The translations under genes and the position numbers were made by a program. A DNA stretch of 38,490 bases from Bacteroidales bacterium (GTDB lineage Bacteria > Bacteroidota > Bacteroidia > Bacteroidales > VadinHA17). The stretch is taken from NCBI GenBank assembly GCA_025454755.1, contig JALONV010000016.1:1-38490 (forward strand), written 5' to 3'. Each line of letters opens with the position of its first letter. Position 1 is the first letter of the stretch. Below, one piece after another: positions 1 through 8,593 of this stretch. The notes beneath the pieces were generated by a model that saw nothing but the letters and a program-made list of their open reading frames with translations, was not told where the DNA came from and made no database searches.

Positions 1-1164
1 TATGCAATTTCACTCGGACTTGCAACTGCAACAACATCACTTGTATCAAGGAGGATCGGCGAAAAAAAACCCGACAGAGCTTCACGGACTGCTTTCCAGG
101 CAATCCTCACCGGGATAGTGGTATCGATGTTCATTGCTGTACCGGGTGCATTATATTCAGGCAGGCTTCTCGACCTCATGGGTGCGTCAGATGAAATTGT
201 AAGCGAACTTTCAGGATACGCAAAGATCATGCTCGGAGGCAATATTGTTATCATGCTGCTCTTCATTATCAATGCAATCTTCAGGAGCGCCGGCGATGCT
301 GCTATTGCAATGAGAGTTCTGTGGGTAGGAAATATTTTAAATATTATACTCGATCCGCTGCTTATTTTCGGGATTGGACCATTCCCTGAACTTGGAATAA
401 AAGGAGCAGCTATTGCAACAACAACAGGAAGGGGAATAGCAGTCTTATATCAGTTCTACCTGCTTTTCTTCGGGCGAAAAAGAATACAATTATCATTTAA
501 GGATTTTGGAATCGACTTCCGCATTATTGCCAGACTGCTCAGGATATCTCTTGGCAGTATAGGACAGAACCTGATCGCTACAACAAGCTGGATAGCGCTG
601 GTGAGAATTATTTCCGTATTCGGAAGTGAGATAGTTGCAGGTTATACCATTGCAATAAGGATTGTCAGTTTTACCCTTCTTCCATCATGGGGCATAGCCA
701 ATGCCGCATCGACACTTGTCGGACAGAATCTCGGTGCAAAAAAACCGGATAGGGCTGAAAAGTCGGTTATGATCACCGGCTGGGTCAACATGATATTGCT
801 CGGTACAATCGGGATATTCTATATTATCTTCCCCGGATATTTTATCAGGCTCTTTATCAGTGATGCCGCAGTGCTGAGTTCAGGCATTGAATGTCTCAGG
901 ATTGTAAGCATAGGTTTTATCGCTTACGGATTCGGCATGGTTGTCACCAATTCATTTAACGGGGCAGGGGATACTGCAACTCCGCTTAAGGTAAACGTGG
1001 TCGCATACTGGTTGATTGAAATTCCGCTTGCCTGGATGCTGGCAATAAAATCAGACATGAACGAGAACGGTGTCTTCTGGGCTATTGTTATAGCAGAGTC
1101 GATCATGACTATAACTGCATACCTGATATTCAGAAGAGGGAAATGGAAACTGAAGGAAGTGTGA
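1..1164 (+). CDS. MATE-family efflux transporter, 5' end outside window
   Basis: The reading frame is open from base 1, giving 387 residues of a protein whose N-terminus lies before the window; MATE proteins are usually about 450 residues, so roughly the first 60 are missing. The visible part has the hydrophobic helix pattern of the two six-helix MATE halves. Two equivalent motifs mark the halves: SLVSRRIGEKKPDRA near the left edge and TLVGQNLGAKKPDRAEK in the middle. Both match the G(A)xK..RA loop that precedes the next helix in this family. Proteins of this family export cationic drugs or metabolites in exchange for Na+ or H+ across the inner membrane. The substrate cannot be told from sequence. 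The stop is followed at once by a C6/G6 hairpin. The family call is firm. Confidence 0.93.
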   Translation, partial: YAISLGLATATTSLVSRRIGEKKPDRASRTAFQAILTGIVVSMFIAVPGALYSGRLLDLMGASDEIVSELSGYAKIMLGGNIVIMLLFIINAIFRSAGDAAIAMRVLWVGNILNIILDPLLIFGIGPFPELGIKGAAIATTTGRGIAVLYQFYLLFFGRKRIQLSFKDFGIDFRIIARLLRISLGSIGQNLIATTSWIALVRIISVFGSEIVAGYTIAIRIVSFTLLPSWGIANAASTLVGQNLGAKKPDRAEKSVMITGWVNMILLGTIGIFYIIFPGYFIRLFISDAAVLSSGIECLRIVSIGFIAYGFGMVVTNSFNGAGDTATPLKVNVVAYWLIEIPLAWMLAIKSDMNENGVFWAIVIAESIMTITAYLIFRRGKWKLKEV

Positions 1165-1186
1165 ATTGTGATTGAATACCCCCCAT

Positions 1187-1202
1187 CCCCCCTGAAGGGG
1201 GG
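1187..1202 (+). terminator. C6-TGAA-G6 hairpin after the MATE gene
   Basis: Six C, the tetraloop TGAA and six G form a perfect stem 24 bases after the MATE stop codon, followed by CTAATTTT. It could end transcription, although the T run is short and slightly displaced. A similar C-rich half sequence sits just before it (1181-1184). From memory, C-rich/G-rich hairpins with a TGAA loop are common between genes in Bacteroidota, so this may be a dispersed repeat rather than a dedicated terminator. Confidence 0.4.
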
Positions 1203-1250
1203 CTAATTTTGTTTACCTATTATAATCAGACAAGATTTATTCAGGATTAC

Positions 1251-1277
1251 TGTCATTGCGAGCGAAGCGAAGCAATC
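1251..1277. repeat. Dispersed intergenic repeat (TGTCATTGCGAGCGAAGC type)
   Basis: This 27-base intergenic stretch contains GAGCGAAGCGAAGC followed by AATC. The motif is familiar from intergenic repeats in many unrelated bacterial genomes. It lies three bases past the end of arfB, between two converging genes. Only one copy is present here, so the repeat call rests on recognition and not on copies seen in this window. Confidence 0.4.
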
Positions 1278-1279
1278 TT

Positions 1280-1705
1280 TTAATCTTCACTGATTTTTGA
1301 ACCACTTCGTAGTCTTTTGATAGTCCCTCTATTTTTTTTCTTCTCCAGCCGTTTTGCTTTAGATGCTGCAGTCGGTATTGTCTTTTTGCGTTTTCGCTTT
1401 TCAGTCAATGCAGAAGCCAGAAGCTTATAGAACTTTTCTTCTGCCTTCTTACGGTTCATCAGCTGAGTTCTTTCCGATTGTGAAATGATTAACAATTCAC
1501 AGGCAGAGTTGATCCTGTTTTTCAATTTGGTAAGAATTATATCTTTCTCTTTTTCGGAAAGAGAACCGGATTCCCTGACATTGAATCTTAACTCAACTTT
1601 TGTATTTACCTTATTCACATTCTGGCCACCGGGACCTCCGGAGCGTGATGTCGAAAATATTATTTCGCTTTTAGATATTCTCTTTTTTACTTCTTCCGGA
1701 GTCAT
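1280..1705 (-). CDS. arfB: Alternative ribosome-rescue factor / peptidyl-tRNA hydrolase ArfB
   Basis: The protein has 141 residues, the usual length for ArfB (YaeJ). It carries the release-factor GGQ loop as SGGPGGQNVNK, with the catalytic Gly-Gly-Gln at residues 26-28, in a domain of about 100 residues that lacks the codon-recognition domains of RF1 and RF2. The C-terminus is very basic (ALTEKRKRKK, then KAKRLEKKKNRG), the tail that enters the empty mRNA channel of stalled ribosomes. The enzyme hydrolyses peptidyl-tRNA on non-stop ribosomes in the cytoplasm. The start lies 6 bases after the stop of the EamA transporter gene, so the two are probably co-transcribed. A mitochondrial-type ICT1 homologue would look the same; in bacteria this is ArfB. 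Confidence 0.92.
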   Translation of the reverse strand: MTPEEVKKRISKSEIIFSTSRSGGPGGQNVNKVNTKVELRFNVRESGSLSEKEKDIILTKLKNRINSACELLIISQSERTQLMNRKKAEEKFYKLLASALTEKRKRKKTIPTAASKAKRLEKKKNRGTIKRLRSGSKISED

Positions 1706-1711
1706 ATTGTA

Positions 1712-2614
1712 CTAAATAAAAAACAGTGCAACGCCGCAAACACTCACAATAGCACCTATTAGTTCGGGCAAAGTTACTTTTTGTTTATATAGAAAATATG
1801 CCGGAAGAAGAATAAATACAGGAGCCAGAGCCATAATGGTGGATGCAATGCCTGTTTTGGCGAACTTAACGGAAATGAGCGAAAACGAGACTCCCAGGAA
1901 CGGACCAAAGAATGCACCCAGTGAAAGCGATTTCATTCCAGGCCTGTCCTTCAATGCAGATCTGACTCCGCTCCATCGCTTCATAATTGTCACCAGGAAG
2001 GCAAAACCAGCAATTCCGATAATCACTCTTATCTGGGTTGCAGCAAATGGATCATAATCCCTGAGTCCAAGCTTGCTGAGCACAAGTCCCAGCGCCTGTC
2101 CAATAGCTCCCCCAAGTGCATAAAACACCCCGGATGGCGCCAGCTTGAGGGAGAGTTTTTCGTCAGCACCTGTACGCGAAAAGATTGCAATTGCTATACC
2201 GGTAAGAGTTAAGCCAATCCCGGCAAGGTTCAGAAAAGTAAGATGTTCTCCTAAAATGATCCATCCGAAAAATGCAGTCATGGGAGGCACCAGCGTCATG
2301 ATCAGCATAGAGAACCTGGAGCCGATGATCGTAAATGATTTGAAAAGAAACAGATCACCTAATACAAAACCTACAAGACCTGAAAGACCGAGCCATATCC
2401 AATTATCAGCGCTGGCATCAACCGGAAAGACCATCTTTCTTGTCACCGATGTCAGGAGACTGAGGAATATGAATCCAATGATCAGTCTGAGTAGATTTAC
2501 CGGCAATGAACCTAACCTGCGGCTCGCAGATTCAAATGCAAGTGCGCTTATTGTCCAGAAAACAGCAACAAGAAGGGCAGAAAATTCGCCCAGGTGGGTA
2601 TTAATAAAATCCAT
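1712..2614 (-). CDS. EamA/DMT-family transporter, 10 predicted membrane helices
   Basis: The 300-residue protein is almost wholly hydrophobic and shows the two-fold EamA repeat. The first half (residues about 8-145) ends in the conserved pattern LIMTLVPPMTAFFGWIILGE, and the second half (about 160-300) ends in IMALAPVFILLPAYFLYKQ followed by a Glu-Leu-Ile-Gly helix. Both match the conserved end of an EamA domain, where a Pro-containing helix is followed by a short charged turn. Such proteins move metabolites, often amino acids or nucleosides, across the inner membrane. The substrate is unknown. It sits upstream of arfB with a 6-base gap, and its start is 5 bases from the end of the GH78 relic on the same strand. 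Confidence 0.9.
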   Translation of the reverse strand: MDFINTHLGEFSALLVAVFWTISALAFESASRRLGSLPVNLLRLIIGFIFLSLLTSVTRKMVFPVDASADNWIWLGLSGLVGFVLGDLFLFKSFTIIGSRFSMLIMTLVPPMTAFFGWIILGEHLTFLNLAGIGLTLTGIAIAIFSRTGADEKLSLKLAPSGVFYALGGAIGQALGLVLSKLGLRDYDPFAATQIRVIIGIAGFAFLVTIMKRWSGVRSALKDRPGMKSLSLGAFFGPFLGVSFSLISVKFAKTGIASTIMALAPVFILLPAYFLYKQKVTLPELIGAIVSVCGVALFFI

Positions 2615-2619
2615 TCGGC

Positions 2620-3063
2620 TTATTTCAGATATTCAAAAAAGTAATCTCCGGAACCTTTAAGTATTTCTATCATTTTATTTCCATAACCATCAGACAAAAC
2701 AATAATCTCCTCATTTTTTCCGATCTGCGTGCCATTAACAGTAACTTTAGATGCATCATCAACCGGCACTACAATTGCAGTTTTTGTATTTGCCGGCACT
2801 TTAACAGTTATTATTACTTTTCCGTTCTTCCTTTCCCATCCTGAAGCAATAGTGCCATACATACTTTCGTACGTAGCTTTTGAATAATCAAGTTTATTTG
2901 AAGTATGAGGCTGAAAAAAAATATGTTTATATCCTGGTTTCATAGCTTCTATTCCCACCGGATTCTTTTTTTACTCAGTATTAAGATCCAACACGTTCAG
3001 ATCCTGTGAAAAGATAGTACCTGTAACTGATAACATAAGAAAAATAAGTTTGATTGATCTCAT
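2620..3063 (-). pseudogene. GH78 alpha-L-rhamnosidase relic: signal peptide plus C-terminal domain only
   Basis: Reading the minus strand from the ATG at 3063, the first 30 codons encode a clean signal peptide ending FSQ and then seven more residues before a TAA at 2973-2971. In the same frame, four codons later, the sequence resumes at GIEAMKPGYKHIFFQPH and continues for about 110 residues to 2620. This matches the C-terminal beta-domain of GH78 rhamnosidases, including the motif YGTIASGWERKNGK. A complete family member has 700 to 1000 residues, so nearly the whole catalytic barrel has been deleted while the frame was kept. The C-terminal piece can be read from a GTG at 2958 but would not be a functional enzyme. 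An intact secreted enzyme would remove terminal L-rhamnose from plant or algal glycans. Confidence 0.75.
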
Positions 3064-3190
3064 GGTACGAAGGTTTTATTTGGAGACTCGGGAATTTAAA
3101 ATTGATTTATAAAAATATAGAATAAATGGCAAAATCCTAAATGAAAGTTTTTAAATTGCGGTTCGTTTAAAAAAAATAAAATAAAATAAA

Positions 3191-3271
3191 TTGGAATCAC
3201 TTATAGGTATTTTACTGATAGCTGTTGGAAGCATAGGTGCTTCAAGGGGGAAGGGGGCAATAAAACTATGA
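3191..3271 (+). pseudogene. Possible N-terminal stub of an L-rhamnose/H+ symporter (RhaT-like)
   Basis: From a TTG at 3191 the frame reads ESLIGILLIAVGSIGAS and then RGKGAIKL before a TGA at 3269-3271. The first stretch resembles the first membrane helix of Bacteroidota RhaT proteins, which begin with a pattern like xxxIGLLIIAIGSF. After that the resemblance stops, so at most about 17 residues remain. The stop overlaps the kinase start as ATGA. The match is short and hydrophobic and could be chance; the call leans on its position between a rhamnosidase relic and a sugar kinase. Confidence 0.3.
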
Positions 3272-4629
3272 AAGACAAGGTTATTGCAGTTTTTGATGTC
3301 GGAAGAACCAATAAGAAGATCCTGCTTTTTGATTATGACCTTAATATAATCTCTGAAGAAGAGGAACGCTTTCCAGAGATTAATGATGATGATGGGTTCG
3401 CCTGCGACGACATTGAAAAAATTGAAAAGTGGATATCGGCTGCAGTGAAGAATCTTCTTTATTCCGACAAGTATGATCTTACTGCCGTAAACTTTGCCAC
3501 CTACGGAGCTACCCTCGCATATCTCGATAGCAGGGGTAAACTCATTACACCTATATATAATTCTCTCAAACCTATTGACGACAGGATACCTGAAAAGATT
3601 TATCGGCGGTCAGGTGGCCAGGATGAGTTCTGTCGCCGAACTGCGTCTCCTGCTCTGGGAATGCTAAATTCGGGGATGCAGGCTTTGTGGCTTAAAAATG
3701 AAAAGCCTTCAGTCTTCAACAATGTAGCACATATACTTCATTTTCCCCAGTACCTTTCTTATCTGCTGACAGGCAGGATTTATTCTGAACATACATCAAT
3801 AGGATGCCATACCGCTCTTTGGGACTTTGACAAAATGGACTATCATCACTGGACAACAGAGGAAGGATTTAAGCTTCCGCCTCCGTCAAGTGTCAACACA
3901 CTCAATGAAGTCGCAATTGGTGGTAAAAAGATTTCTGTTGGCATAGGCATTCATGACAGCTCTGCATCGCTCGCTCCATACATTGCCGGAAGCAGAGGCA
4001 AATTCCTTCTGATATCAACAGGGACATGGTGTATAAACATGAATCCCTATAATACGGAAAAACTTACTGCTGAACAACTCGATAAGGACTGCCTCTGCTA
4101 TATGAGCATTACCAGGCAGCCTGTTAAATCCTCAAGGCTTTTCCTCGGCAATCTGCATGAAGTTGCTGTTAAAAGGATAAGTGATCATTTCGGAACCGCA
4201 CCTGACTTCTTCAAGAGTGTAAACCCCGATAAAAAACTGATTGAGATCTGCAGGAAAAAATGCGGTGAAAAAAGATTCTACTTCGCTGATCAGCCATTCT
4301 CAAGGAGACTTGTTGAAAAGAATGATTTCTTTACCTTCAAGACCTGTGAAGAGGCTTATCACCAGCTGATGGTAGAACTTGTTGAACTTACGGTTGAAGC
4401 TATCGACCTTGTTATCCCTTCCGATGATGACACAGAGAATGTCTATATAACCGGAGGCTTCTCCAAAAATCCGCTTTTTTTGCGGCTGCTGGCCGATGCA
4501 TATTCAATGAAGAATGTTTATACCTCAGAGATCAACAATGCCACTGCACTTGGAGCAGCACTTGTTGTCCTCAATTCACTTGATCCAGATCGCAAACCTG
4601 CTCTCAACCTTGGTTTGAATCAATATTAA
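3268..4629 (+). CDS. FGGY-family carbohydrate kinase
   Basis: The 453-residue protein has the FGGY kinase layout. The phosphate-binding motif FDVGRTNKK is at residues 9-17, the catalytic Asp is in GIHDSSASL (Asp230), the second phosphate loop STGTW is at 250-254, and the adenosine-pocket motif YITGGFSKNP lies near the C-terminus, followed by ATALGAAL. It phosphorylates a sugar or ketose with ATP in the cytoplasm. This Bacteroidota branch is usually annotated only as carbohydrate kinase. L-rhamnulose or L-fuculose are plausible substrates, and the GH78 relic upstream slightly favours rhamnulose, but that is inference. The ATG at 3268 is chosen because no other in-frame start lies nearby upstream. 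The carbonic anhydrase gene follows after 15 bases, suggesting co-transcription. Confidence 0.88.
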   Translation: MKDKVIAVFDVGRTNKKILLFDYDLNIISEEEERFPEINDDDGFACDDIEKIEKWISAAVKNLLYSDKYDLTAVNFATYGATLAYLDSRGKLITPIYNSLKPIDDRIPEKIYRRSGGQDEFCRRTASPALGMLNSGMQALWLKNEKPSVFNNVAHILHFPQYLSYLLTGRIYSEHTSIGCHTALWDFDKMDYHHWTTEEGFKLPPPSSVNTLNEVAIGGKKISVGIGIHDSSASLAPYIAGSRGKFLLISTGTWCINMNPYNTEKLTAEQLDKDCLCYMSITRQPVKSSRLFLGNLHEVAVKRISDHFGTAPDFFKSVNPDKKLIEICRKKCGEKRFYFADQPFSRRLVEKNDFFTFKTCEEAYHQLMVELVELTVEAIDLVIPSDDDTENVYITGGFSKNPLFLRLLADAYSMKNVYTSEINNATALGAALVVLNSLDPDRKPALNLGLNQY

Positions 4630-4644
4630 CTTAAACCTGCTTAT

Positions 4645-5286
4645 ATGATCCAGCACAACGATTACATCGATTTACTGAAGAACAATGTCCTGTGGGCTGT
4701 GGAAAAGCTTAAAACTGATCCTTCATATTTTGCGGAACTTTCGCTTCCTCAAAAACCGAACTTCCTTTTCATTGGCTGTTCCGACAGCAGGATCCCTCTT
4801 GATATGATAACCGGATCAGAACCGGGGGAACTCTTCGTTCACAGGAATATAGCCAACCAGGTTAACCTGACGGATATCAATCTGTTGTCGATAATAGAAT
4901 ATGCTGTTGAGATACTGAACATCGAACATATCATTGTGCTTGGTCATTACAAATGCGGTGGAGTAAAAGCCGCTGTTGAAGGCTTGAATGAAGAGGATAT
5001 CGTTGAAAACTGGGTGAGCCAGATTAGCGATCTGTATCACTATCATAAGAAGGAACTTGAAGCAATAGGGGACAAAACAAAGATGTACGACCGCCTGTCG
5101 GAAATGAACGTGATCGTGCAGCTGAAAAATGTATTGCGAACTCCAATAATTCAAAGGGCATTCAGAAACAAAAAGAAATTATGGTTTCATGGATGGATTT
5201 TCGATATTAACAGCGGACTCATCAACGATTTGCCCCTTCCCTTAGATGAATGGAAAGAACTCGATCTCCTTCCGGAAGATTATTGA
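4645..5286 (+). CDS. Beta-class carbonic anhydrase
   Basis: The 213-residue protein interconverts CO2 and bicarbonate. All active-site residues of the beta class are visible: zinc ligands Cys45 in CSDSR, His101 and Cys104 in GHYKCGG, and the Asp47-Arg49 pair that orients the metal water. The motif HRNIANQV at residues 66-73 is also typical. There is no signal peptide, so it acts in the cytoplasm. The extended tail with WFHGWIFDI resembles the can/CynT-like subfamily, in which an anion-pocket residue follows the second zinc motif. It follows the sugar kinase after 15 bases and converges with the large permease gene 25 bases later. Confidence 0.95.
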   Translation: MIQHNDYIDLLKNNVLWAVEKLKTDPSYFAELSLPQKPNFLFIGCSDSRIPLDMITGSEPGELFVHRNIANQVNLTDINLLSIIEYAVEILNIEHIIVLGHYKCGGVKAAVEGLNEEDIVENWVSQISDLYHYHKKELEAIGDKTKMYDRLSEMNVIVQLKNVLRTPIIQRAFRNKKKLWFHGWIFDINSGLINDLPLPLDEWKELDLLPEDY

Positions 5287-5311
5287 AATAAATAAATCCT
5301 CCTGTTTAATT

Positions 5312-8300
5312 TTATTCCCTCCTCAATTCACTGATCAACACCGCATTTCTTACATTTCTTACTGATAATAAAAGTGTTATCAATCCAGTCAGAGCAACCA
5401 GCAAGATCATAATAAGGATTGTTGTCCAGGGAATCTCACTTCCGCTACTTATGGATGGTATTGTTGCAACCAGTCCTGAAAGTGTTCCTGTAAGCAGGCC
5501 CCATGCAAGGATCAGTATCTGATCTCTGAGAATATGATCTCTTATTTTTCTCTGTGAAAATCCTGTTGCAGCCATCAGGGCAAACTCTCTCTTTCGCTGG
5601 TTGAAATTCCTCAAAAGAATAAAACCAAGTCCGGCAACTCCAAGAACCATTCCGAATATCCCAAGGATAGTGAATACATCCAGATATGTGTTTGTGACTT
5701 CCATAAATGATGCAAGTTTTGAACCTGCATCCATAGTCTGGAAACCATACCCATAGAACCTTTCGTTGAGCAATTCCCTGTACCGGTCAGAAAGTACAGG
5801 ATTACCATCGAAAAGAAATACCGAGTTCCCGGATACCGAAGGAAAATATCTTGCCATATCATTATCATGAATAATCATTTGTCCCTGAAAGACAGATGAT
5901 CTGAGGCCTGCGCATATTACCATATTAAGAGGTTGCCCGTCTTCGGCTTTTATAACGATAGTATCTCCGGTCTTAAGCTTGAGGCCCCACTCGAGCACAG
6001 TCTGATCTGCAATTGCATAAATTGTATTTTCTCCTGCATGCGTACCAAGAAGCTCCCATGGATTGGCTCCGGAGTGCTCTTTTAATGTCGAGGCAAATGA
6101 AAACGAACCTCTTCGTATGAAGTTAGCTGGATCAACACCCAGAACAGGAGGAGAGGTTACATGGTTCAGGTTAAGACAACTTGCATCATCACCTGCCAAA
6201 CGGGAGGCCTGAAGAACTTCAAGGTCCCTGAGCTCGTCTTCATGAAGACCAAGTTCTCTTCGTCCTTCTTCCCCTGCAAGATCCTGTTTTATCGGAATAG
6301 CAGACTCTGCCCACAGAAGATATCCGCCTGTTCCGCCCGATGGAAGAAGGCTCCTGGAGGTTATTACCTGCCGGTTTGCTGAGGTGATGACAATTGCAAA
6401 TATTCCGGCAGCTAATACGACGACAGGAATTATTGCCTGCGCTGGATTGAAGAAATAATATCTCTTTGAAAAATGTGAAGTGCTATTTACTTTCTCCTTT
6501 CTACTTTTTCCTTTCTCCTTTATATAATACGATCTCAGGAGCAGGACCATTATTATGAGAAGTAAGGCTCCAGCAATAAAGTAAAGAGCTGTAGATAACT
6601 GATAAGAGAATAAAGCTATACCAAGAATAACTAAATAAATGAGTAATAAAAGACTCAGGATAAGCAAATTACCTTTGTAAGAATGAGTCTTCAACTCACC
6701 TGTCTCTCTTTTAAACAGCAATGATGTGAATGAACTTGACTTAAAATAAATAAGGATGAAGGTTATAAATAATGTAATAAGCAAACCGTAAATGAGAGAC
6801 ATAATACTTAATCCGGCAAGAAGTGTATCGGTCTGAACAGCGCCTTTCCAGACGCCATTTAATGCATTAATAATCAATACATTCATCAGGTATCCCAGAA
6901 AAACTCCGGGAATAGCTCCCAAAAGAGAAAGCAGTGATGCTTCAGTGAAAAGCATTCTTCTAAGGTACTGGCTTCGGAATCCAAGGGAGGACATAGCCCT
7001 GATCTGTTTTCTTCGTGTATCAAAATAGATCGATACGGAAAGAGAAAGAAGAATTATGCACGAAACAATTATAAAGAGGCTCAGGCTGATGAAAAGTGAG
7101 CCAAAATCGGTTCCGGCTTCTGCAGCATCCATAGCGGAATTCCTTAAATCGGTGATTGAAAAGCCTGCCGAGCCAGGATCTATCGATCCATTAAGGATCT
7201 TTTCAATCTCTTCTTCTTCCATCTCTTGCGGAAATCTTACTGCAGTCGCAACTCCAAAGTTATTTGACCAGAGCTTTTTACCTGACTCATAATTTATGAA
7301 AGCTTTCGGTGTTCCTTTGTATTTATTCCAGTAATCCTCATCTTTCCCTCTTATTCTCTCAAGAAGGACAGGAATTCCGGCATCCCAGTCAGAGCAGGAT
7401 GTCCGTCCGGATATTCCGGGAAAATCGGGCATCAACGACGGATCGGAATTAGCGCCATCATTCTCCTGAATCCCGGCGATACGAAAATCGGAAGTCCTTT
7501 CTTCCAGCTTTCCTCTGAATCCCTGGACGAACCAGGTCAGTTTCACAGTATCGCCCGTACCGGAGCCAATATCTTCTGCTACCCACTGGTTGATGATTAT
7601 CTCATCATCAACCAGTCCCCTGGTTACTTGCGATAAAATTGCAGTTACAAAGGAATAAGGTGTTGATTGCCCATTGCAGGAAATCTCATTTGCAAGATAT
7701 GTCAGAACAGGGCAGGAGGAAGGAATCTTATTAATGACAGTCGCGGCAAGAGCGCTGTCTATAAAGATCCTTTCTGAGATAAGTTCAGGCTCACCGGTCT
7801 TTGCAGATCTCCTTATTGATAAGCCTATATCCTGCAATGTCAGGATTCCGGGCAGCAAATTCGTAAATGCAGATAAAGGCAATCCATTTGTATTATCGAT
7901 TAAAAGCCTGTTGGGCTTGACATTTTCATTGACTCCTCTTTCCTCACGGATATTCATAAAAACATTCATCGGTACTGCCTGGCTCACACCGAGCGAAAAA
8001 TTGCCGGATTGTTCAGGCAGCAATATCCTGCTTACCTTCATCACCTTCGATCCTTGATTCTCTGTCTTTGGCGCAAATGGTGCATTGGCAGGAATAGGAT
8101 CTACAGACCTGAAACGGATAATAATTTCATCTCCCGGATTAACATTCAGAAAATCTGCAAGCCTCTTATTTACTGCGACTGTGCCTTTCTCAATAGTAAT
8201 TGTATCACCTGAATTGAAAGCAAAGAAGTCATTGTCAACTGCAAATATTTTTGTGTTTAGTGCAGTCTGCCCGGTGCTGAAGTTCTGACAATATCCATCA

Positions 8301-8593
8301 ATCTCCAGAATTGCAGCAGCTTTGTTTCCGGTTCTTTCTTCAACTCCTGCTGTGAGAGCTGGATCAAAATACCTCAATCCTGAACTGATGACAATATCGG
8401 TATTCCCAAGTTTTTCCTCAGATGTTTTTTTCAGACTGTTCCTGACTGATTCTCCTGTAAGCAGGGATCCTGTTATTACAGCTGTCAGAATTGCAACAAT
8501 AATAATCTGATATACAGCATCTTTCCTGTAGTATTTAATCGATCTGAAAATATTCTTAAAGAAGAAGTTCTTCATTGAGATAGTCCTGATCAA
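5312..8593 (-). CDS. Large two-module FtsX/MacB-type ABC transporter permease
   Basis: The 1093-residue membrane protein has an N-terminal helix (about residues 25-48) followed by a long extracytoplasmic domain. A first FtsX module (about 495-640) contains the coupling motif RKQIRAMSSLGFRSQYLRRM. Several more helices follow (about 645-735), then a second soluble domain and a second FtsX module (about 960-1090) with the matching motif KREFALMAATGFSQRKI. This is the duplicated permease layout seen in YbbP-like and some MacB/LolC-like systems, which move lipoproteins, peptides or lipids at the outer face of the inner membrane rather than importing small solutes. Its ATG overlaps the stop of the ATPase gene as ATGA (8590-8593), which fixes the start and implies translational coupling. 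It is the last gene of the nine-gene operon. The substrate is unknown. Confidence 0.9.
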   Translation of the reverse strand: MIRTISMKNFFFKNIFRSIKYYRKDAVYQIIIVAILTAVITGSLLTGESVRNSLKKTSEEKLGNTDIVISSGLRYFDPALTAGVEERTGNKAAAILEIDGYCQNFSTGQTALNTKIFAVDNDFFAFNSGDTITIEKGTVAVNKRLADFLNVNPGDEIIIRFRSVDPIPANAPFAPKTENQGSKVMKVSRILLPEQSGNFSLGVSQAVPMNVFMNIREERGVNENVKPNRLLIDNTNGLPLSAFTNLLPGILTLQDIGLSIRRSAKTGEPELISERIFIDSALAATVINKIPSSCPVLTYLANEISCNGQSTPYSFVTAILSQVTRGLVDDEIIINQWVAEDIGSGTGDTVKLTWFVQGFRGKLEERTSDFRIAGIQENDGANSDPSLMPDFPGISGRTSCSDWDAGIPVLLERIRGKDEDYWNKYKGTPKAFINYESGKKLWSNNFGVATAVRFPQEMEEEEIEKILNGSIDPGSAGFSITDLRNSAMDAAEAGTDFGSLFISLSLFIIVSCIILLSLSVSIYFDTRRKQIRAMSSLGFRSQYLRRMLFTEASLLSLLGAIPGVFLGYLMNVLIINALNGVWKGAVQTDTLLAGLSIMSLIYGLLITLFITFILIYFKSSSFTSLLFKRETGELKTHSYKGNLLILSLLLLIYLVILGIALFSYQLSTALYFIAGALLLIIMVLLLRSYYIKEKGKSRKEKVNSTSHFSKRYYFFNPAQAIIPVVVLAAGIFAIVITSANRQVITSRSLLPSGGTGGYLLWAESAIPIKQDLAGEEGRRELGLHEDELRDLEVLQASRLAGDDASCLNLNHVTSPPVLGVDPANFIRRGSFSFASTLKEHSGANPWELLGTHAGENTIYAIADQTVLEWGLKLKTGDTIVIKAEDGQPLNMVICAGLRSSVFQGQMIIHDNDMARYFPSVSGNSVFLFDGNPVLSDRYRELLNERFYGYGFQTMDAGSKLASFMEVTNTYLDVFTILGIFGMVLGVAGLGFILLRNFNQRKREFALMAATGFSQRKIRDHILRDQILILAWGLLTGTLSGLVATIPSISSGSEIPWTTILIMILLVALTGLITLLLSVRNVRNAVLISELRRE

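Noticed and set aside
2145-2660. 171-codon plus-strand ORF over the EamA gene
   Set aside because: Shadow of the real minus-strand transporter; translation is basic and low in structure.
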